Assembly (NCBI GenBank): GCA_030426345.1
Contig: JAUHYU010000053.1
Coordinates: 1 to 37,091, forward strand
DNA: 37,091 nucleotides
Reading direction: 5' to 3'
Origin: Bacteroidia bacterium
GTDB taxonomy: Bacteria > Bacteroidota > Bacteroidia > Cytophagales > Cyclobacteriaceae
How positions within the stretch are numbered: the first letter of the stretch is position 1; each line of letters begins with the position of its first letter. The notes under the pieces are model-generated. The model worked only from the letters and a program-made list of their open reading frames with translations. It was not told the origin of the DNA and did no database searches. The translations under genes were made by a program, and so were the position numbers. This document shows, in pieces, positions 1-8,404 of this stretch.

Positions 1-462
1 ACAATTGGCAAAGTAGAAGTCGATATACCTGAAGCCAGCGGTGAGTCAGTGAAAGAACAGATCGACGTGGAGGTATCTGGCTCAGCTGAGGCGATGGGAA
101 ATTTGATATATTTAAATCCAATCATAAGCGGTAGAATTGAAGAGAACCCGTTAAAACAAGATGAAAGACAGCTTCCTATCGAATTCATCATCCCAGTCAA
201 AAATAGGTACATGTTTAGCATTGCCATTCCTGAAGGTTATGCAGTAGATGAATTGCCCGAACCAATTAGCTTAGCTACGTCTGATGGTACAGCAATATTG
301 AGATACGCTGCGCAAATTAATGGAAGCAATATCCAGCTTAACCATTCTTGGCAAATCGATGAGAGCTTCTATGCTCCAGAGAAATTCCATGAACTTAAGG
401 AGTTTTATGCCGTTCTGGTGGCCAAGCATAATGAGCAGATTGTCTTGAAAAAAGTACAGTAA
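1..462 (+). CDS. C-terminal end of a DUF3857/transglutaminase-like protein (partial)
   Basis: The reading frame is open from the first base and ends with TAA at 460-462, so this is the last ~153 residues of a gene that begins outside the window. A GTG at 49 is in frame but is probably internal. The visible part is a beta-rich domain ending in a stretch with 'EFYAVLVAKHNEQIVLKK', which resembles the C-terminus of Bacteroidota DUF3857-domain transglutaminase-like proteins. The catalytic core is not in the window. The next gene begins 20 bases downstream on the same strand and belongs to the same family, so the two look like a tandem pair in one operon. The family call rests on the C-terminal pattern and the neighbour; function is unknown. 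Confidence 0.7.
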   Translation, partial: TIGKVEVDIPEASGESVKEQIDVEVSGSAEAMGNLIYLNPIISGRIEENPLKQDERQLPIEFIIPVKNRYMFSIAIPEGYAVDELPEPISLATSDGTAILRYAAQINGSNIQLNHSWQIDESFYAPEKFHELKEFYAVLVAKHNEQIVLKKVQ

Positions 463-481
463 AACTTAAAGTTTCATTAAA

Positions 482-2410
482 ATGATAAATAGCAAGCATA
501 AGTTCAGAAGCTTGGTCTTGGTGTTATTATTAACCCCGATATGCCATTTGGCCACAGGTCAAAAAAAAGCAATGTATGCTTACAGTGACATCCCGGAAAA
601 TCTATTGAACAACAGCAATGCCGTAATCCGGGAAGACATAGCCGAATTTGAAATTATAGAAGTTGGTAAAGGAAAATCTTATATAAAAATGGCGGTTACT
701 ATCTTAAATAAAAAAGCCGATCACTATGCAGAAATGAGGGTGGGGTATGACAAGCTCAATAAAATTACATTGCTAAAAGCCCACACTTTTGATAAAACCG
801 GGCAGCTCATCACCACACTTAAAAATAAGGATATCGAGGATTATTCATCATTTGATGGTTTTTCTATTTATACCGACAATCGGATGAAATATTTTGATCT
901 GAGACATCCCGAATATCCATATACCATAGAGTATGAATATGAAATCCAAAAGGACGGTTTTATCTCCTTGCAAGATTGGGTTCCTTTTAGTGGCTTCAAT
1001 GTCTCTTCACAAAAATCCAGCTTAAAAATAATGGCACCTGAAAACTATGATATTCGCTATTTGGAATTGAATCTGGATCCGACTGCCAAAGAAAACATCG
1101 TAGATGGCAAAAAAACAATTTCATGGAAATTTGATGGTTTTGAGTCAATTACTCACGAGCCAAAGATGAACCACCTGCAATCCATTTTGCCACAGGTACT
1201 CACAGCCCCATCAGACTTTAAAATGGAAGAATACCAAGGAAATATGGCGGATTGGGCTTCTTTTGCCCTTTGGGAAAAAATGCTGAATGAAGGAAGGGAT
1301 GAATTGCCAGAAAACTTTAAGCAGAAAATAAAAGCATTGGTTTCCCATGATACCTCAAGGGTTCAGAAAATAAAACATATATATGAATACTTGCAGGCAA
1401 ACACACGCTATGTGAGCATTCAGCTGGGGATTGGCGGCTGGCAATCCTTTCCGGCAGTTGAGGTGGCAGAAAATGGCTATGGGGATTGTAAGGCGCTCAG
1501 CAACTATATGAAATCCATGCTCAAGGCAGTAGACATTGAATCCAATTATACCTTGGTATATGCCGGGGCCGGCAAATCAAATATAGTCACCCAATTTCCA
1601 AGTAATCAATTTAACCACATGATCCTTTGTGTGCCCAATCAACAAGATACAATTTGGTTGGAATGCACTTCCCAAGACAACCCCTTTGGGTATTTAGGAA
1701 ATTTTACTGGAGATAGGGATGTACTAGTAATCAATGAAACGGGTGGAAAAATCACTCGTACCAAAACTTACTCCAAAGAAGAAAATATCCAAAATCAAAA
1801 TGCCCTTGTGGTGGTAGATGAAAAAGGTGCTGCTACTGTGGCTTTATCCATTTCATGTACAGGGCTACAGTATGAAAATCTTAGCAGGTTAATAGATATT
1901 GGTGAGACAAAACAAAAGAAATGGCTGCATAGCAATCTGGATTTGCCGGGGTTCAAGTTGATTGACTTTAACATCCAGGAAAAGAAGCTGATCATCCCTG
2001 AAGTACATGCAACCATCAATATTTCCATGGATCGGATAGCGTCCGTCAGTGGAAAGCGTATTTTCATTCAGCCAAATCTATTTAATAAATTCAACTCCAT
2101 TTCTATTCCTCAAAAGGAGCGGAAGTACGAAATGGTGCTTGATTATACCTATATGGATACGGACACAATAGAATATCATATCCCGACGGGATATCATTTG
2201 GAATATATCCCAGAAGTAGTATCCATTGATTCCCCCTTTGGAAAATACAGGTCTCAGATTATTTCGGAGGAAGGAAAGATTTTTTACATTAGAAACTGCT
2301 CAAAAGTAAAGGGTGTTTTCCCACCAGAATCCTATTTAGAATATGTCGATTTTATCAATAAAATCGCAGAAGCAGACAAGGCCAAAATAGTTTTGGTGAA
2401 ATCTACTTAA
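482..2410 (+). CDS. Secreted DUF3857 / transglutaminase-like protein
   Basis: A 642-aa protein with an N-terminal signal peptide (hydrophobic residues ~11-26 ending near ATGQ). An N-terminal DUF3857-type beta domain (about 60-240) is followed by a transglutaminase-like core. Cys336 in 'GYGDCKALS' and His379 in 'FNHMI' are the expected thiol and imidazole, and 'WLECTSQD' follows where the third catalytic residue lies, so a cysteine-peptidase or transglutaminase fold with an intact active site is likely. A C-terminal beta domain matches the partial gene just upstream. It probably acts in the periplasm or on the outer membrane. The substrate is unknown; proteins of this type are abundant and poorly characterised in Bacteroidota. 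ATG 482 gives a clean signal peptide. A short hairpin terminator follows the stop. Confidence 0.85.
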   Translation: MINSKHKFRSLVLVLLLTPICHLATGQKKAMYAYSDIPENLLNNSNAVIREDIAEFEIIEVGKGKSYIKMAVTILNKKADHYAEMRVGYDKLNKITLLKAHTFDKTGQLITTLKNKDIEDYSSFDGFSIYTDNRMKYFDLRHPEYPYTIEYEYEIQKDGFISLQDWVPFSGFNVSSQKSSLKIMAPENYDIRYLELNLDPTAKENIVDGKKTISWKFDGFESITHEPKMNHLQSILPQVLTAPSDFKMEEYQGNMADWASFALWEKMLNEGRDELPENFKQKIKALVSHDTSRVQKIKHIYEYLQANTRYVSIQLGIGGWQSFPAVEVAENGYGDCKALSNYMKSMLKAVDIESNYTLVYAGAGKSNIVTQFPSNQFNHMILCVPNQQDTIWLECTSQDNPFGYLGNFTGDRDVLVINETGGKITRTKTYSKEENIQNQNALVVVDEKGAATVALSISCTGLQYENLSRLIDIGETKQKKWLHSNLDLPGFKLIDFNIQEKKLIIPEVHATINISMDRIASVSGKRIFIQPNLFNKFNSISIPQKERKYEMVLDYTYMDTDTIEYHIPTGYHLEYIPEVVSIDSPFGKYRSQIISEEGKIFYIRNCSKVKGVFPPESYLEYVDFINKIAEADKAKIVLVKST

Positions 2411-2426
2411 TTTATTTTTGAATAGA

Positions 2427-2449
2427 ACCTCTCTTTGAGGTATTATTTT
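2427..2449 (+). terminator. Probable intrinsic terminator after the transglutaminase gene
   Basis: A 5-bp stem (ACCTC 2427-2431 / GAGGT 2437-2441) with a 5-base loop is followed by the T-rich run ATTATTTT. It lies 17 bases after the stop codon at 2408-2410. The stem is short, so termination may be weak. Confidence 0.5.
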
Positions 2450-2477
2450 CCACTATCGGAAAAAGCATTCTCCTTCC

Positions 2478-2509
2478 TTGTTCACAAATGAAATACCCTG
2501 CTATCTTTG
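2478..2509 (+). promoter_or_regulatory. Bacteroidota-type promoter for the EamA gene
   Basis: TTG at 2478-2480 and TATCTTTG at 2502-2509 are separated by 21 bases. This matches the Bacteroidota housekeeping consensus (-33 TTTG/TTG, 19-21 bases, -7 TAnnTTTG). The predicted transcription start would be near 2515, inside the longest reading frame of the transporter (ATG 2488). This argues that translation starts downstream, for example at GTG 2527. Confidence 0.55.
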
Positions 2510-3453
2510 CAGCTTATTTCCATTTCGTGGCAACTCAATTCGATCCAAATAAAAGAATATACGGCATTTTATATGCGTCCACCACAGCATTGTTTTGGGG
2601 ATTTTTGGCCATTTTTATCAAGGTCACGCTCAATGACGTAGCACCTATTACGGTTGTATGGTTTAGGTTTGTTGTGGCTTTCACCATTTTGTTCAGTTAC
2701 TTTTTGGTCAAAGACAGGCAGAAGCTAGTCATTTTTAAAAAGCCTCCAATACTTTTGATTGTAGCTGCGGCCTGCCTTACTATCAACTATCTTGGATTTG
2801 CCAATGGCATTCACCTGACTTCCCCGAGCAATGCACAAGTATTTATCCAAGTTGGCTCCATAACACTGGCCATTATCGGGATTGTTATTTTCAAAGAAAG
2901 GCTTTCCATAAGACAGATCCTTGGGTTTGTGATTGCCGGTTGCGGCTTGATATTTTTTTACCGCGATCAGTTGCAAAATCTGATTGGAAATGAAGACACC
3001 TATTTTGCCGGAGTATCTTGGTTGATACTTGGAGGACTGGCTTGGGCAACCTATGCTGCTTTGCAAAAAAAATTAGTGCAAAATTTCCATGCGCAGCAGC
3101 TTAATCTGATCATATTTTCGCTGCCTATCTTCGTGCTCATCCCCTTTGTAGATTTCAGTGGGTTTGCAGATTTCTCCCTTGCCCTGTGGGTTTTACTTGC
3201 TTTTTTGGGGATCAATACCATTGTGGCCTATGGATGTCTGTCTGAAGCCTTCAAATATATCGAAGCCAATAAAATCAGTGTAATCATCACCTTAAACCCA
3301 ATTATTACCTTTGTCACTATGGCGATACTTGGTGCTATAGATGTGGATTGGATCGAGGCAGAGACCATTACCATCTATGGAATTCTCGGCGCCGCCATTG
3401 TACTTTTCGGCGCCATCATGGTCGTGATACCAAAAGAGCAAAAGGTAGAATAA
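2488..3453 (+). CDS. EamA/DMT family inner-membrane transporter
   Basis: Up to 321 aa with about ten hydrophobic segments arranged as two repeats of the EamA (DUF6) fold. The first repeat holds 'ALFWGFLAIFIKV' and 'PITVVWFRF'; the second holds 'GGLAWATYAALQKK'. Members export or import small metabolites such as amino acids or nucleotide precursors, and the substrate cannot be read from sequence. The ATG at 2488 gives the longest frame. A good -7 box at 2502-2509 lies inside that frame, and the first membrane segment starts only at about residue 25, so GTG 2527 (codon 14) is a plausible true start giving 308 aa. It stands alone between the transglutaminase pair and trpB2, with terminators on either side of the pair of genes. 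Confidence 0.88.
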   Translation: MKYPAIFAAYFHFVATQFDPNKRIYGILYASTTALFWGFLAIFIKVTLNDVAPITVVWFRFVVAFTILFSYFLVKDRQKLVIFKKPPILLIVAAACLTINYLGFANGIHLTSPSNAQVFIQVGSITLAIIGIVIFKERLSIRQILGFVIAGCGLIFFYRDQLQNLIGNEDTYFAGVSWLILGGLAWATYAALQKKLVQNFHAQQLNLIIFSLPIFVLIPFVDFSGFADFSLALWVLLAFLGINTIVAYGCLSEAFKYIEANKISVIITLNPIITFVTMAILGAIDVDWIEAETITIYGILGAAIVLFGAIMVVIPKEQKVE

Positions 3454-3598
3454 AGATAGCGTCAATTTGAAATGCCTAATGCCTCCTACTAGTTGCTTTA
3501 TGGGATTTAGATGCTTTTTCATTGACAATTTAGCCACGCATCCCAACTATACACTGCTTGATTAGCCTTTCAATTTTTTATACATTGTATCACTTTGA

Positions 3599-3617
3599 TA
3601 GGGCGGATGCTTCCCTA
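3599..3617 (+). other. Small hairpin in the trpB2 leader region
   Basis: TAGGG (3599-3603) and CCCTA (3613-3617) form a 5-bp stem with a 9-base loop about 40 bases before trpB2, in the 202-base gap after the EamA gene. There is no immediate T run, so it is not a clear terminator. I found no convincing -33/-7 pair and no recognisable riboswitch in this gap; TCACTTTG at 3590-3597 is a one-mismatch -7 box without a -33 partner. Confidence 0.2.
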
Positions 3618-3655
3618 CCAATCAAAAGTTATTTTTTCAATTATAAATAAATATC

Positions 3656-5017
3656 ATGAACGAAAAGAAAATTTTGCTTTCGGAAAATGAAATCCCAGAA
3701 AAATGGTATAACATCATGGCAGACATGCCTAACAAACCATTGCCTCCGCTCAATCCTGCAACAAAGGAGCCAATTGGTCCGGAGGCACTCGCTCCTATTT
3801 TTCCTATGGGACTTATACAACAAGAAGTCAGCACCGAAAAGTGGGTAGAGATTCCCGATCAGGTACGCGATATGTACAAAATATGGAGGCCAACCCCGCT
3901 ATTTCGTGCTTATGGCTTGGAAAAGGCACTGGATACACCTGCAAAAATTTATTATAAATATGAAGGAGGAAGTCCTGCGGGATCGCATAAACCAAATACC
4001 GCCATCCCTCAGGCATATTACAACAAACAAGAAGGGGTGAAAAAAATCACCACAGAAACAGGGGCTGGCCAATGGGGCAGTGCCCTTTCTTTGGCCTGCA
4101 ACATGTTTGATATCGAATGCGAGGTTTTCATGGTGAGGCTAAGCTTTGACCATAAACCGTATCGAAAATCCATGATGAATACTTGGGGAGGAACAGTGCA
4201 TGCTTCACCAAGCGAGCTGACACAGGCAGGGCGAAGCATCCTTGCCAAAAACCCTGACTCTCCCGGTAGTCTTGGTATTGCTATTTCTGAAGCGATTGAA
4301 ATGGCTGTTCAAAGTGAAATCACCAAATATGCACTAGGTAGCGTACTCAATCACGTATTGATGCACCAGACCATCATCGGGCAGGAGGCGTTGCTGCAGA
4401 TGGAAAAAGCAGGAGACTTGCCCGATATTGTCATTGCACCATTTGGTGGAGGCTCCAATTTTGCCGGACTGGCATTCCCTTTTTTAAGGTTAAATCTGGA
4501 GGAAGGAAAAAACATCCGCGCTATTGCCAGTGAGCCTGCATCTTGTCCTAAACTAACACGTGGCGTTTTCCGCTATGATTTTGGTGATACCATCGGTATG
4601 ACTCCACTGCTTCCCATGTACACGCTTGGCCATAATTTTGTACCGGCACCGATCCACGCTGGTGGACTTCGCTACCACGGAGCTGGAGTAATTGTCAGTC
4701 AATTGTTGAAAGACGAACTGATCGAAGCTCAGTCACTCCACCAGATTGAATGTTTTGAAGCTGGGATAAAATTTGCGAAAACAGAAGGCATCATTCCAGC
4801 ACCGGAAGCAAATCATGGCATTGCTACAGCCATCCGAGAAGCCGAAAAATGTAAGGAAGAAGGACTGAGTAAAACCATTTTGTTCAACCTATGCGGCCAT
4901 GGTCACTTTGATATGTCGGCCTACGATGCATATTTTAGTGGTAAGCTTGTAGAGCATGAATTGACCACAGGGGAAATTGAAAGTTCATTGGCTGAATTGG
5001 ATACCCCAACGATATAA
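3656..5017 (+). CDS. trpB: TrpB2-type tryptophan synthase beta-like PLP enzyme
   Basis: A 453-aa fold-type II PLP enzyme. Lys112 in 'GSHKPN' is the expected Schiff-base lysine, and '[10 protein letters not shown]' near residue 264 is the phosphate-binding loop. The length (about 450 rather than 400) and the N-terminal extension rich in prolines ('[14 protein letters not shown]') match the TrpB2 group rather than the canonical TrpB1 that partners TrpA. TrpB2 proteins condense indole with serine or O-phosphoserine, or act on related amino acids. No trpA or other trp gene is beside it, so this is likely a stand-alone enzyme (indole salvage or another beta-substitution). ATG 3656 is the first in-frame start. 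A strong terminator follows at 5036-5065. Confidence 0.88.
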   Translation: MNEKKILLSENEIPEKWYNIMADMPNKPLPPLNPATKEPIGPEALAPIFPMGLIQQEVSTEKWVEIPDQVRDMYKIWRPTPLFRAYGLEKALDTPAKIYYKYEGGSPAGSHKPNTAIPQAYYNKQEGVKKITTETGAGQWGSALSLACNMFDIECEVFMVRLSFDHKPYRKSMMNTWGGTVHASPSELTQAGRSILAKNPDSPGSLGIAISEAIEMAVQSEITKYALGSVLNHVLMHQTIIGQEALLQMEKAGDLPDIVIAPFGGGSNFAGLAFPFLRLNLEEGKNIRAIASEPASCPKLTRGVFRYDFGDTIGMTPLLPMYTLGHNFVPAPIHAGGLRYHGAGVIVSQLLKDELIEAQSLHQIECFEAGIKFAKTEGIIPAPEANHGIATAIREAEKCKEEGLSKTILFNLCGHGHFDMSAYDAYFSGKLVEHELTTGEIESSLAELDTPTI

Positions 5018-5035
5018 GCATATTCAAAACAGGTA

Positions 5036-5066
5036 AAAAGCCCTCAAAATCCATGAGGGTTTTTTA
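5036..5066. terminator. Bidirectional intrinsic terminator built on the AAAATCCATG motif
   Basis: The stem CCCTCA (5041-5046) / TGAGGG (5054-5059) has a 7-base loop AAATCCA, flanked by AAAAAG on the left and TTTTTT on the right. It therefore works as an intrinsic terminator in both directions, for trpB2 (+) and the amidohydrolase (-), whose stop codon at 5064-5066 overlaps the T run. The loop and inner stem contain the 10-mer AAAATCCATG (5046-5055), which is repeated across the window. Confidence 0.85.
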
Positions 5067-6143
5067 TTTGGGGAAAAGCGACTTATCTAAACCAGGAACA
5101 ATTTTCAAGGCATTTTTATAATACACTTTTTTCAATACCTCATCGGGCAAGTCGAGACCGTACATGGCCCAAAAGGCATGGTATTTTTTATGGTAAGGGA
5201 AATACTCATCGTCTGATTCCAACACCCTAAAATAAGTTGGAAATTCTTCTGGTCTCCAACTGTCTTTACCAAAGAGGATCTTATCCTGATATTTCACAAA
5301 AAAATCATGGGCAAAACGTGGCTGTCTTCCAAGTTCTGCAATTACGGCAGCTATTTCCACATACATGTTTGGAAACTCCTCTATCAATTCTCCCAAGTGG
5401 CCAAGATCATTGGCGTACCAGCCCATATGCGCATTGATAAAAGTTGTATTAGGGTGCTTTCTAAACAGATTGTGCTGCTCGTCAATAATTTGTTGCCAAG
5501 GTGCGGGATCGGTATCTGAGCGTTTTCTACCGGGGCGGGTTTTGAGCTCAAGCCACCGTTCATTATCGCCGTCCATCGGATCCCAGAAAGGCTTTGGATC
5601 TGCTGCATGGATGATAACAGGAATGCCCAGCACTCCGCACTTTTCCCAAACGGCGTCCATCCTTGGGTCATCAATCGCCAGCCGTTTCCCATCAATATCT
5701 TTATTTCTCAATCCTAGGCTTTTAAAAATTTTCAGGCCTACAGCTCCGTTTTTCACATCTTCTTCCAATTGTTTGGCAGCTGCTTCTGCCCATCCTGGAT
5801 TGCCCACTCCGTCAAAATCAACATTTGCGAAGATGCCAAATCGGTTTGGATAGTGCTCCTTCACATTTTCTAATGCCTGTTTCAGCCTTTCGCCAGACCC
5901 ACCGCTCAAATTGATCATAATTCCCATATTGATTTTGTCCATGTCCTTGATCAGCCCAGAAAGGTCTTGTGAGCCCATACGAGATTGGTGACTGTGGATA
6001 TCAATAAATGGATACTTGGCTTTGTTTACAGAATTTCCCGGAACCACCAATGTGGATTTGGGGTTATAATCTTCGAAACTTATATCATTTTGCGCAAATG
6101 CAGAGACTGAAACAAGCAAAAGTATTGTGATCAGAATTTTCAT
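5064..6143 (-). CDS. Secreted metal-dependent amidohydrolase (TIM-barrel)
   Basis: A 359-aa protein with a signal peptide (hydrophobic residues 2-17, cleavage near AFAQ). The mature part resembles the amidohydrolase-2 superfamily: 'DIHSHQS' is the HxH metal pair, 'VIIHAAD' and 'NAHMGW' carry the later histidines, and 'LFGKDSW' has the Asp near the end of the barrel. Relatives include decarboxylases and lactone hydrolases of aromatic or sugar acids; the substrate is not predictable. The signal peptide places it in the periplasm. It is convergent with trpB2 and shares the terminator. ATG 6143 gives a clean signal peptide. Confidence 0.85.
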   Translation of the reverse strand: MKILITILLLVSVSAFAQNDISFEDYNPKSTLVVPGNSVNKAKYPFIDIHSHQSRMGSQDLSGLIKDMDKINMGIMINLSGGSGERLKQALENVKEHYPNRFGIFANVDFDGVGNPGWAEAAAKQLEEDVKNGAVGLKIFKSLGLRNKDIDGKRLAIDDPRMDAVWEKCGVLGIPVIIHAADPKPFWDPMDGDNERWLELKTRPGRKRSDTDPAPWQQIIDEQHNLFRKHPNTTFINAHMGWYANDLGHLGELIEEFPNMYVEIAAVIAELGRQPRFAHDFFVKYQDKILFGKDSWRPEEFPTYFRVLESDDEYFPYHKKYHAFWAMYGLDLPDEVLKKVYYKNALKIVPGLDKSLFPK

Positions 6144-6255
6144 AGAAATACGGGATTAAACAGAATACGTAGAATTTATTTCTAAAACCATCAGAAAGAT
6201 AATGAAGAAATTATCAACTAAAGGAAAAATCCCTTTGAAAAAAATGCACGATCCT

Positions 6256-6277
6256 TTTGCTACATATAATTAGCAAA
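6256..6277. terminator. Possible weak terminator hairpin between cysH and the amidohydrolase
   Basis: TTTGCTA (6256-6262) and TAGCAAA (6271-6277) form a perfect 7-bp stem with an 8-base loop. On the minus strand a run of seven T lies about 11 bases further on. It sits 37 bases past the cysH stop and could end the sulfite-reduction operon, but the stem is A/T-rich and the T run is not adjacent. Confidence 0.35.
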
Positions 6278-6313
6278 GTGACGATGCATTTTTTATTTCG
6301 CGCCAAACCAGCA

Positions 6314-7021
6314 CTACAAATGAAGTCCGCATTCCGTTTTCACGGTTTGCGCCCACCTTCCCTTACGTTTCTTTCCTTTCAGGGTACAATGTTTACATCC
6401 GATGGACTCATAGCCCAAGGGCTTTAAAGGATGGATTGGCAGTTTGTTTTCTTCAATTATTCGTTGAGCTTCCTCTTCCGTTACATCCAAAATAGGATAA
6501 AACTTAATGAGTCCATTTTTTTCTTCAAAGATATTAAGATTCTCACGATGGCTGCTTTGCCACGACATGAGGCCGGATACCCAAAGATCGAATTCTGCTT
6601 TTACCTTTTCAAATGGTTTTACCTTATTGATACTGCAGCATTCGTCAGGGTCATAACGCCAAAGTTCTGCCTCCAGGGAGTATTTATTATCCTTTTTATC
6701 AGGCATAATATTGATTACCTCCAAATCAAATAGCTTTGTAAGTTCGTCCCGATACTTTAGTGTCTCCTCAAAATGATAAGTGGTATCAATAAAATGTACG
6801 GGTTGATTTACTTCTGCTTTATGAAACAGATATAGCTGAAAAACCGCAGTAGTGCCAAAAGAAGAAGACAACAAGATATTGTCGAAATCATTGTAAATTT
6901 CTTTGATACGCTCTACAGGAGAAAGTTTTTTATACTTCTCATTCAGCAAGTTAAGGTCTGGCTTTTTTGCAGTCACACTCAATGGATTAACTGATTTATT
7001 ATTTTTTAATGCCGCTATCAT
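6314..7021 (-). CDS. cysH: Assimilatory APS reductase (CysH, 4Fe-4S type)
   Basis: A 235-aa member of the PAPS/APS reductase family, which reduces activated sulfate to sulfite using thioredoxin. 'SSSFGTTAV' (52-60) is the adenylyl-binding loop and 'ECGLH' (230-234) holds the catalytic Cys231. The pairs Cys128-Cys129 ('ECCSINK') and Cys209/Cys212 ('GCKHCT') are the four ligands of the 4Fe-4S cluster that marks APS-using enzymes; the E. coli PAPS reductase lacks them. The substrate is therefore probably APS, although some cluster-containing enzymes also use PAPS. It is the last gene of the sir operon: its ATG lies just past the stop of the siroheme gene. Confidence 0.93.
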   Translation of the reverse strand: MIAALKNNKSVNPLSVTAKKPDLNLLNEKYKKLSPVERIKEIYNDFDNILLSSSFGTTAVFQLYLFHKAEVNQPVHFIDTTYHFEETLKYRDELTKLFDLEVINIMPDKKDNKYSLEAELWRYDPDECCSINKVKPFEKVKAEFDLWVSGLMSWQSSHRENLNIFEEKNGLIKFYPILDVTEEEAQRIIEENKLPIHPLKPLGYESIGCKHCTLKGKKRKGRWAQTVKTECGLHL

Positions 7022-7022
7022 G

Positions 7023-7613
7023 TTATGCTGTTGGCTTTTTTAATAAAATAGAAGAAGTCAGATCGTTTAAGGCTTTGACTTTAAACTGAAAATCTCCTTT
7101 CAAGCTATTTCTATACTTATTTAAATTATCCATTAATTCCTGTAGATTATCGGGCAGGAATTCTTCCAGATACTCTCTGAAGCGCTTGGCAAATGTAGGG
7201 GATTTTCCATTCGTACTGATGCCTATTTTCAAATCGCCTTTTTGCACCACCGACCCAAGGTAAAAGTCACAGAGATCCGGGGTATCTGCGACGTTGGTCA
7301 GTATGCGTTTTTCCCGTGCAATAGCTTTGATGCGTTCATGGAGTTTACGGTCATTTGTAGCCAAAATAAGCACATCCTTCCCATCAAGGTCGCCAGTGAA
7401 AAATTTACGATTTATCAATTTGACATTAGGTTTTTTACTTACCAAACCGGCTATCTCGTCCATTATTTCATCAGCAACAATCGTGATATTTGCCTCTGGG
7501 CTATTGTTAAGAAGCGCAATCAATTTTTCTAAACCCACATTGCCCGCACCTACTATGAGCGTGTGCAGGTTTTCTAGTTTAAGAAAAATCGGATATAACT
7601 TATTCTGTCCCAT
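7023..7613 (-). CDS. Precorrin-2 dehydrogenase / sirohydrochlorin ferrochelatase (siroheme synthase N-terminal type)
   Basis: A 196-aa protein like yeast Met8p or the N-terminal half of CysG. 'LIVGAGNVGLEK' (near 19-30) is the NAD-binding Rossmann loop, 'ILATNDRKLH' lies near residue 80, and the conserved 'NVADTPDLCDFYLGSVVQKGDLKIGISTNGKSP' region (quoted as NVADTPDLCDF and ISTNGKSP) carries the Asp thought to act in dehydrogenation and chelation. It converts precorrin-2 to siroheme, the cofactor of the sulfite reductase two genes upstream. The methyltransferase half that is fused in E. coli CysG is a separate gene here, just upstream. There are only 17 bases to that gene and one base to cysH. 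Confidence 0.9.
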   Translation of the reverse strand: MGQNKLYPIFLKLENLHTLIVGAGNVGLEKLIALLNNSPEANITIVADEIMDEIAGLVSKKPNVKLINRKFFTGDLDGKDVLILATNDRKLHERIKAIAREKRILTNVADTPDLCDFYLGSVVQKGDLKIGISTNGKSPTFAKRFREYLEEFLPDNLQELMDNLNKYRNSLKGDFQFKVKALNDLTSSILLKKPTA

Positions 7614-7630
7614 AAGGCATTGCTACTTGG

Positions 7631-8401
7631 TTATTTGATATACTCATGAACAAGATCTGCAAAAGCTTCTTTTTTGGTGTATCTCACTATCTCGCCAATT
7701 ACAATAATGGCTGGAGAGGATAACCCATTTTGCTTTGCAATGGTAGAAATCGTAGAAACGATCCCCAGACCCAACTTTTCATCTGGCCGGGAACCGTTTT
7801 GTACGATAGCTACAGGAGTGTCCTTCTTACCGGAAGCCATAAAAACTTCCACGATATCATTTAATTTTTTCATACCCATCAAGATCACAACAGTTGCGCT
7901 CGATTGAGCAGCAAGATGTAAATCTCTGGATAATTTTTCATCTCTAGTGGTTCCCGTTACCACCCAGAAGCTTTCTGATGTGCCACGATGCGTCATCGGA
8001 ATATTTTGCATGGCAGGCACAGATAGTGCACTGCTTATTCCTGGCACAAAAGCCGTCTCAATTCCATGGGATTTTGCCACTTCTATCTCTTCTAAACCCC
8101 TGCCAAATACAAAAGGATCACCTCCTTTTAGCCGAACTACGTGTCCATGGCTATGCGCATATTTTATGATCAGGCGATTGATTTCATTCTGCTGTACACT
8201 GTGCATTCCAGCTCGCTTGCCCACAAATATCTTCTTGGCCCGCGCTGGTGCGTATTCCAGCAAAGCTTCATTTACCAACGCATCGTATAATATCACATCT
8301 GCCTCAGCCAAAACCTTTATTCCCTTGACGGTAATCAGGTCCTGATCTCCTGGACCTGCCCCTACTAAAGTCAGTTTCGCTGATTGGGATTTATCTTTCA
8401 T
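7631..8401 (-). CDS. cobA: Uroporphyrinogen-III C-methyltransferase
   Basis: A 256-aa SUMT enzyme, the usual length for a stand-alone CobA. It uses SAM to methylate uroporphyrinogen III twice, giving precorrin-2, the first step of siroheme synthesis. Visible family motifs are 'LVGAGPGDQDLIT' (about 12-24), 'YDALV', 'VRLKGGDPFVFGRG' (near 88-101), 'FVPGISSA' (near 118) and 'TVVILMGM'. It starts 3 bases after the sir stop codon, so the two are translated from one message; all four genes of this operon serve sulfite reduction. Confidence 0.95.
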   Translation of the reverse strand: MKDKSQSAKLTLVGAGPGDQDLITVKGIKVLAEADVILYDALVNEALLEYAPARAKKIFVGKRAGMHSVQQNEINRLIIKYAHSHGHVVRLKGGDPFVFGRGLEEIEVAKSHGIETAFVPGISSALSVPAMQNIPMTHRGTSESFWVVTGTTRDEKLSRDLHLAAQSSATVVILMGMKKLNDIVEVFMASGKKDTPVAIVQNGSRPDEKLGLGIVSTISTIAKQNGLSSPAIIVIGEIVRYTKKEAFADLVHEYIK

Positions 8402-8404
8402 AAA

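Noticed and set aside
3500-3565. 21-codon ORF (ATG 3500) in the gap before trpB2
   Set aside because: No Trp codon, no paired terminator and no sign of selection; most likely chance.
6314-7021. cysH as an E. coli-like PAPS reductase
   Set aside because: Both cysteine pairs of the iron-sulfur APS reductases (128/129 and 209/212) are present.
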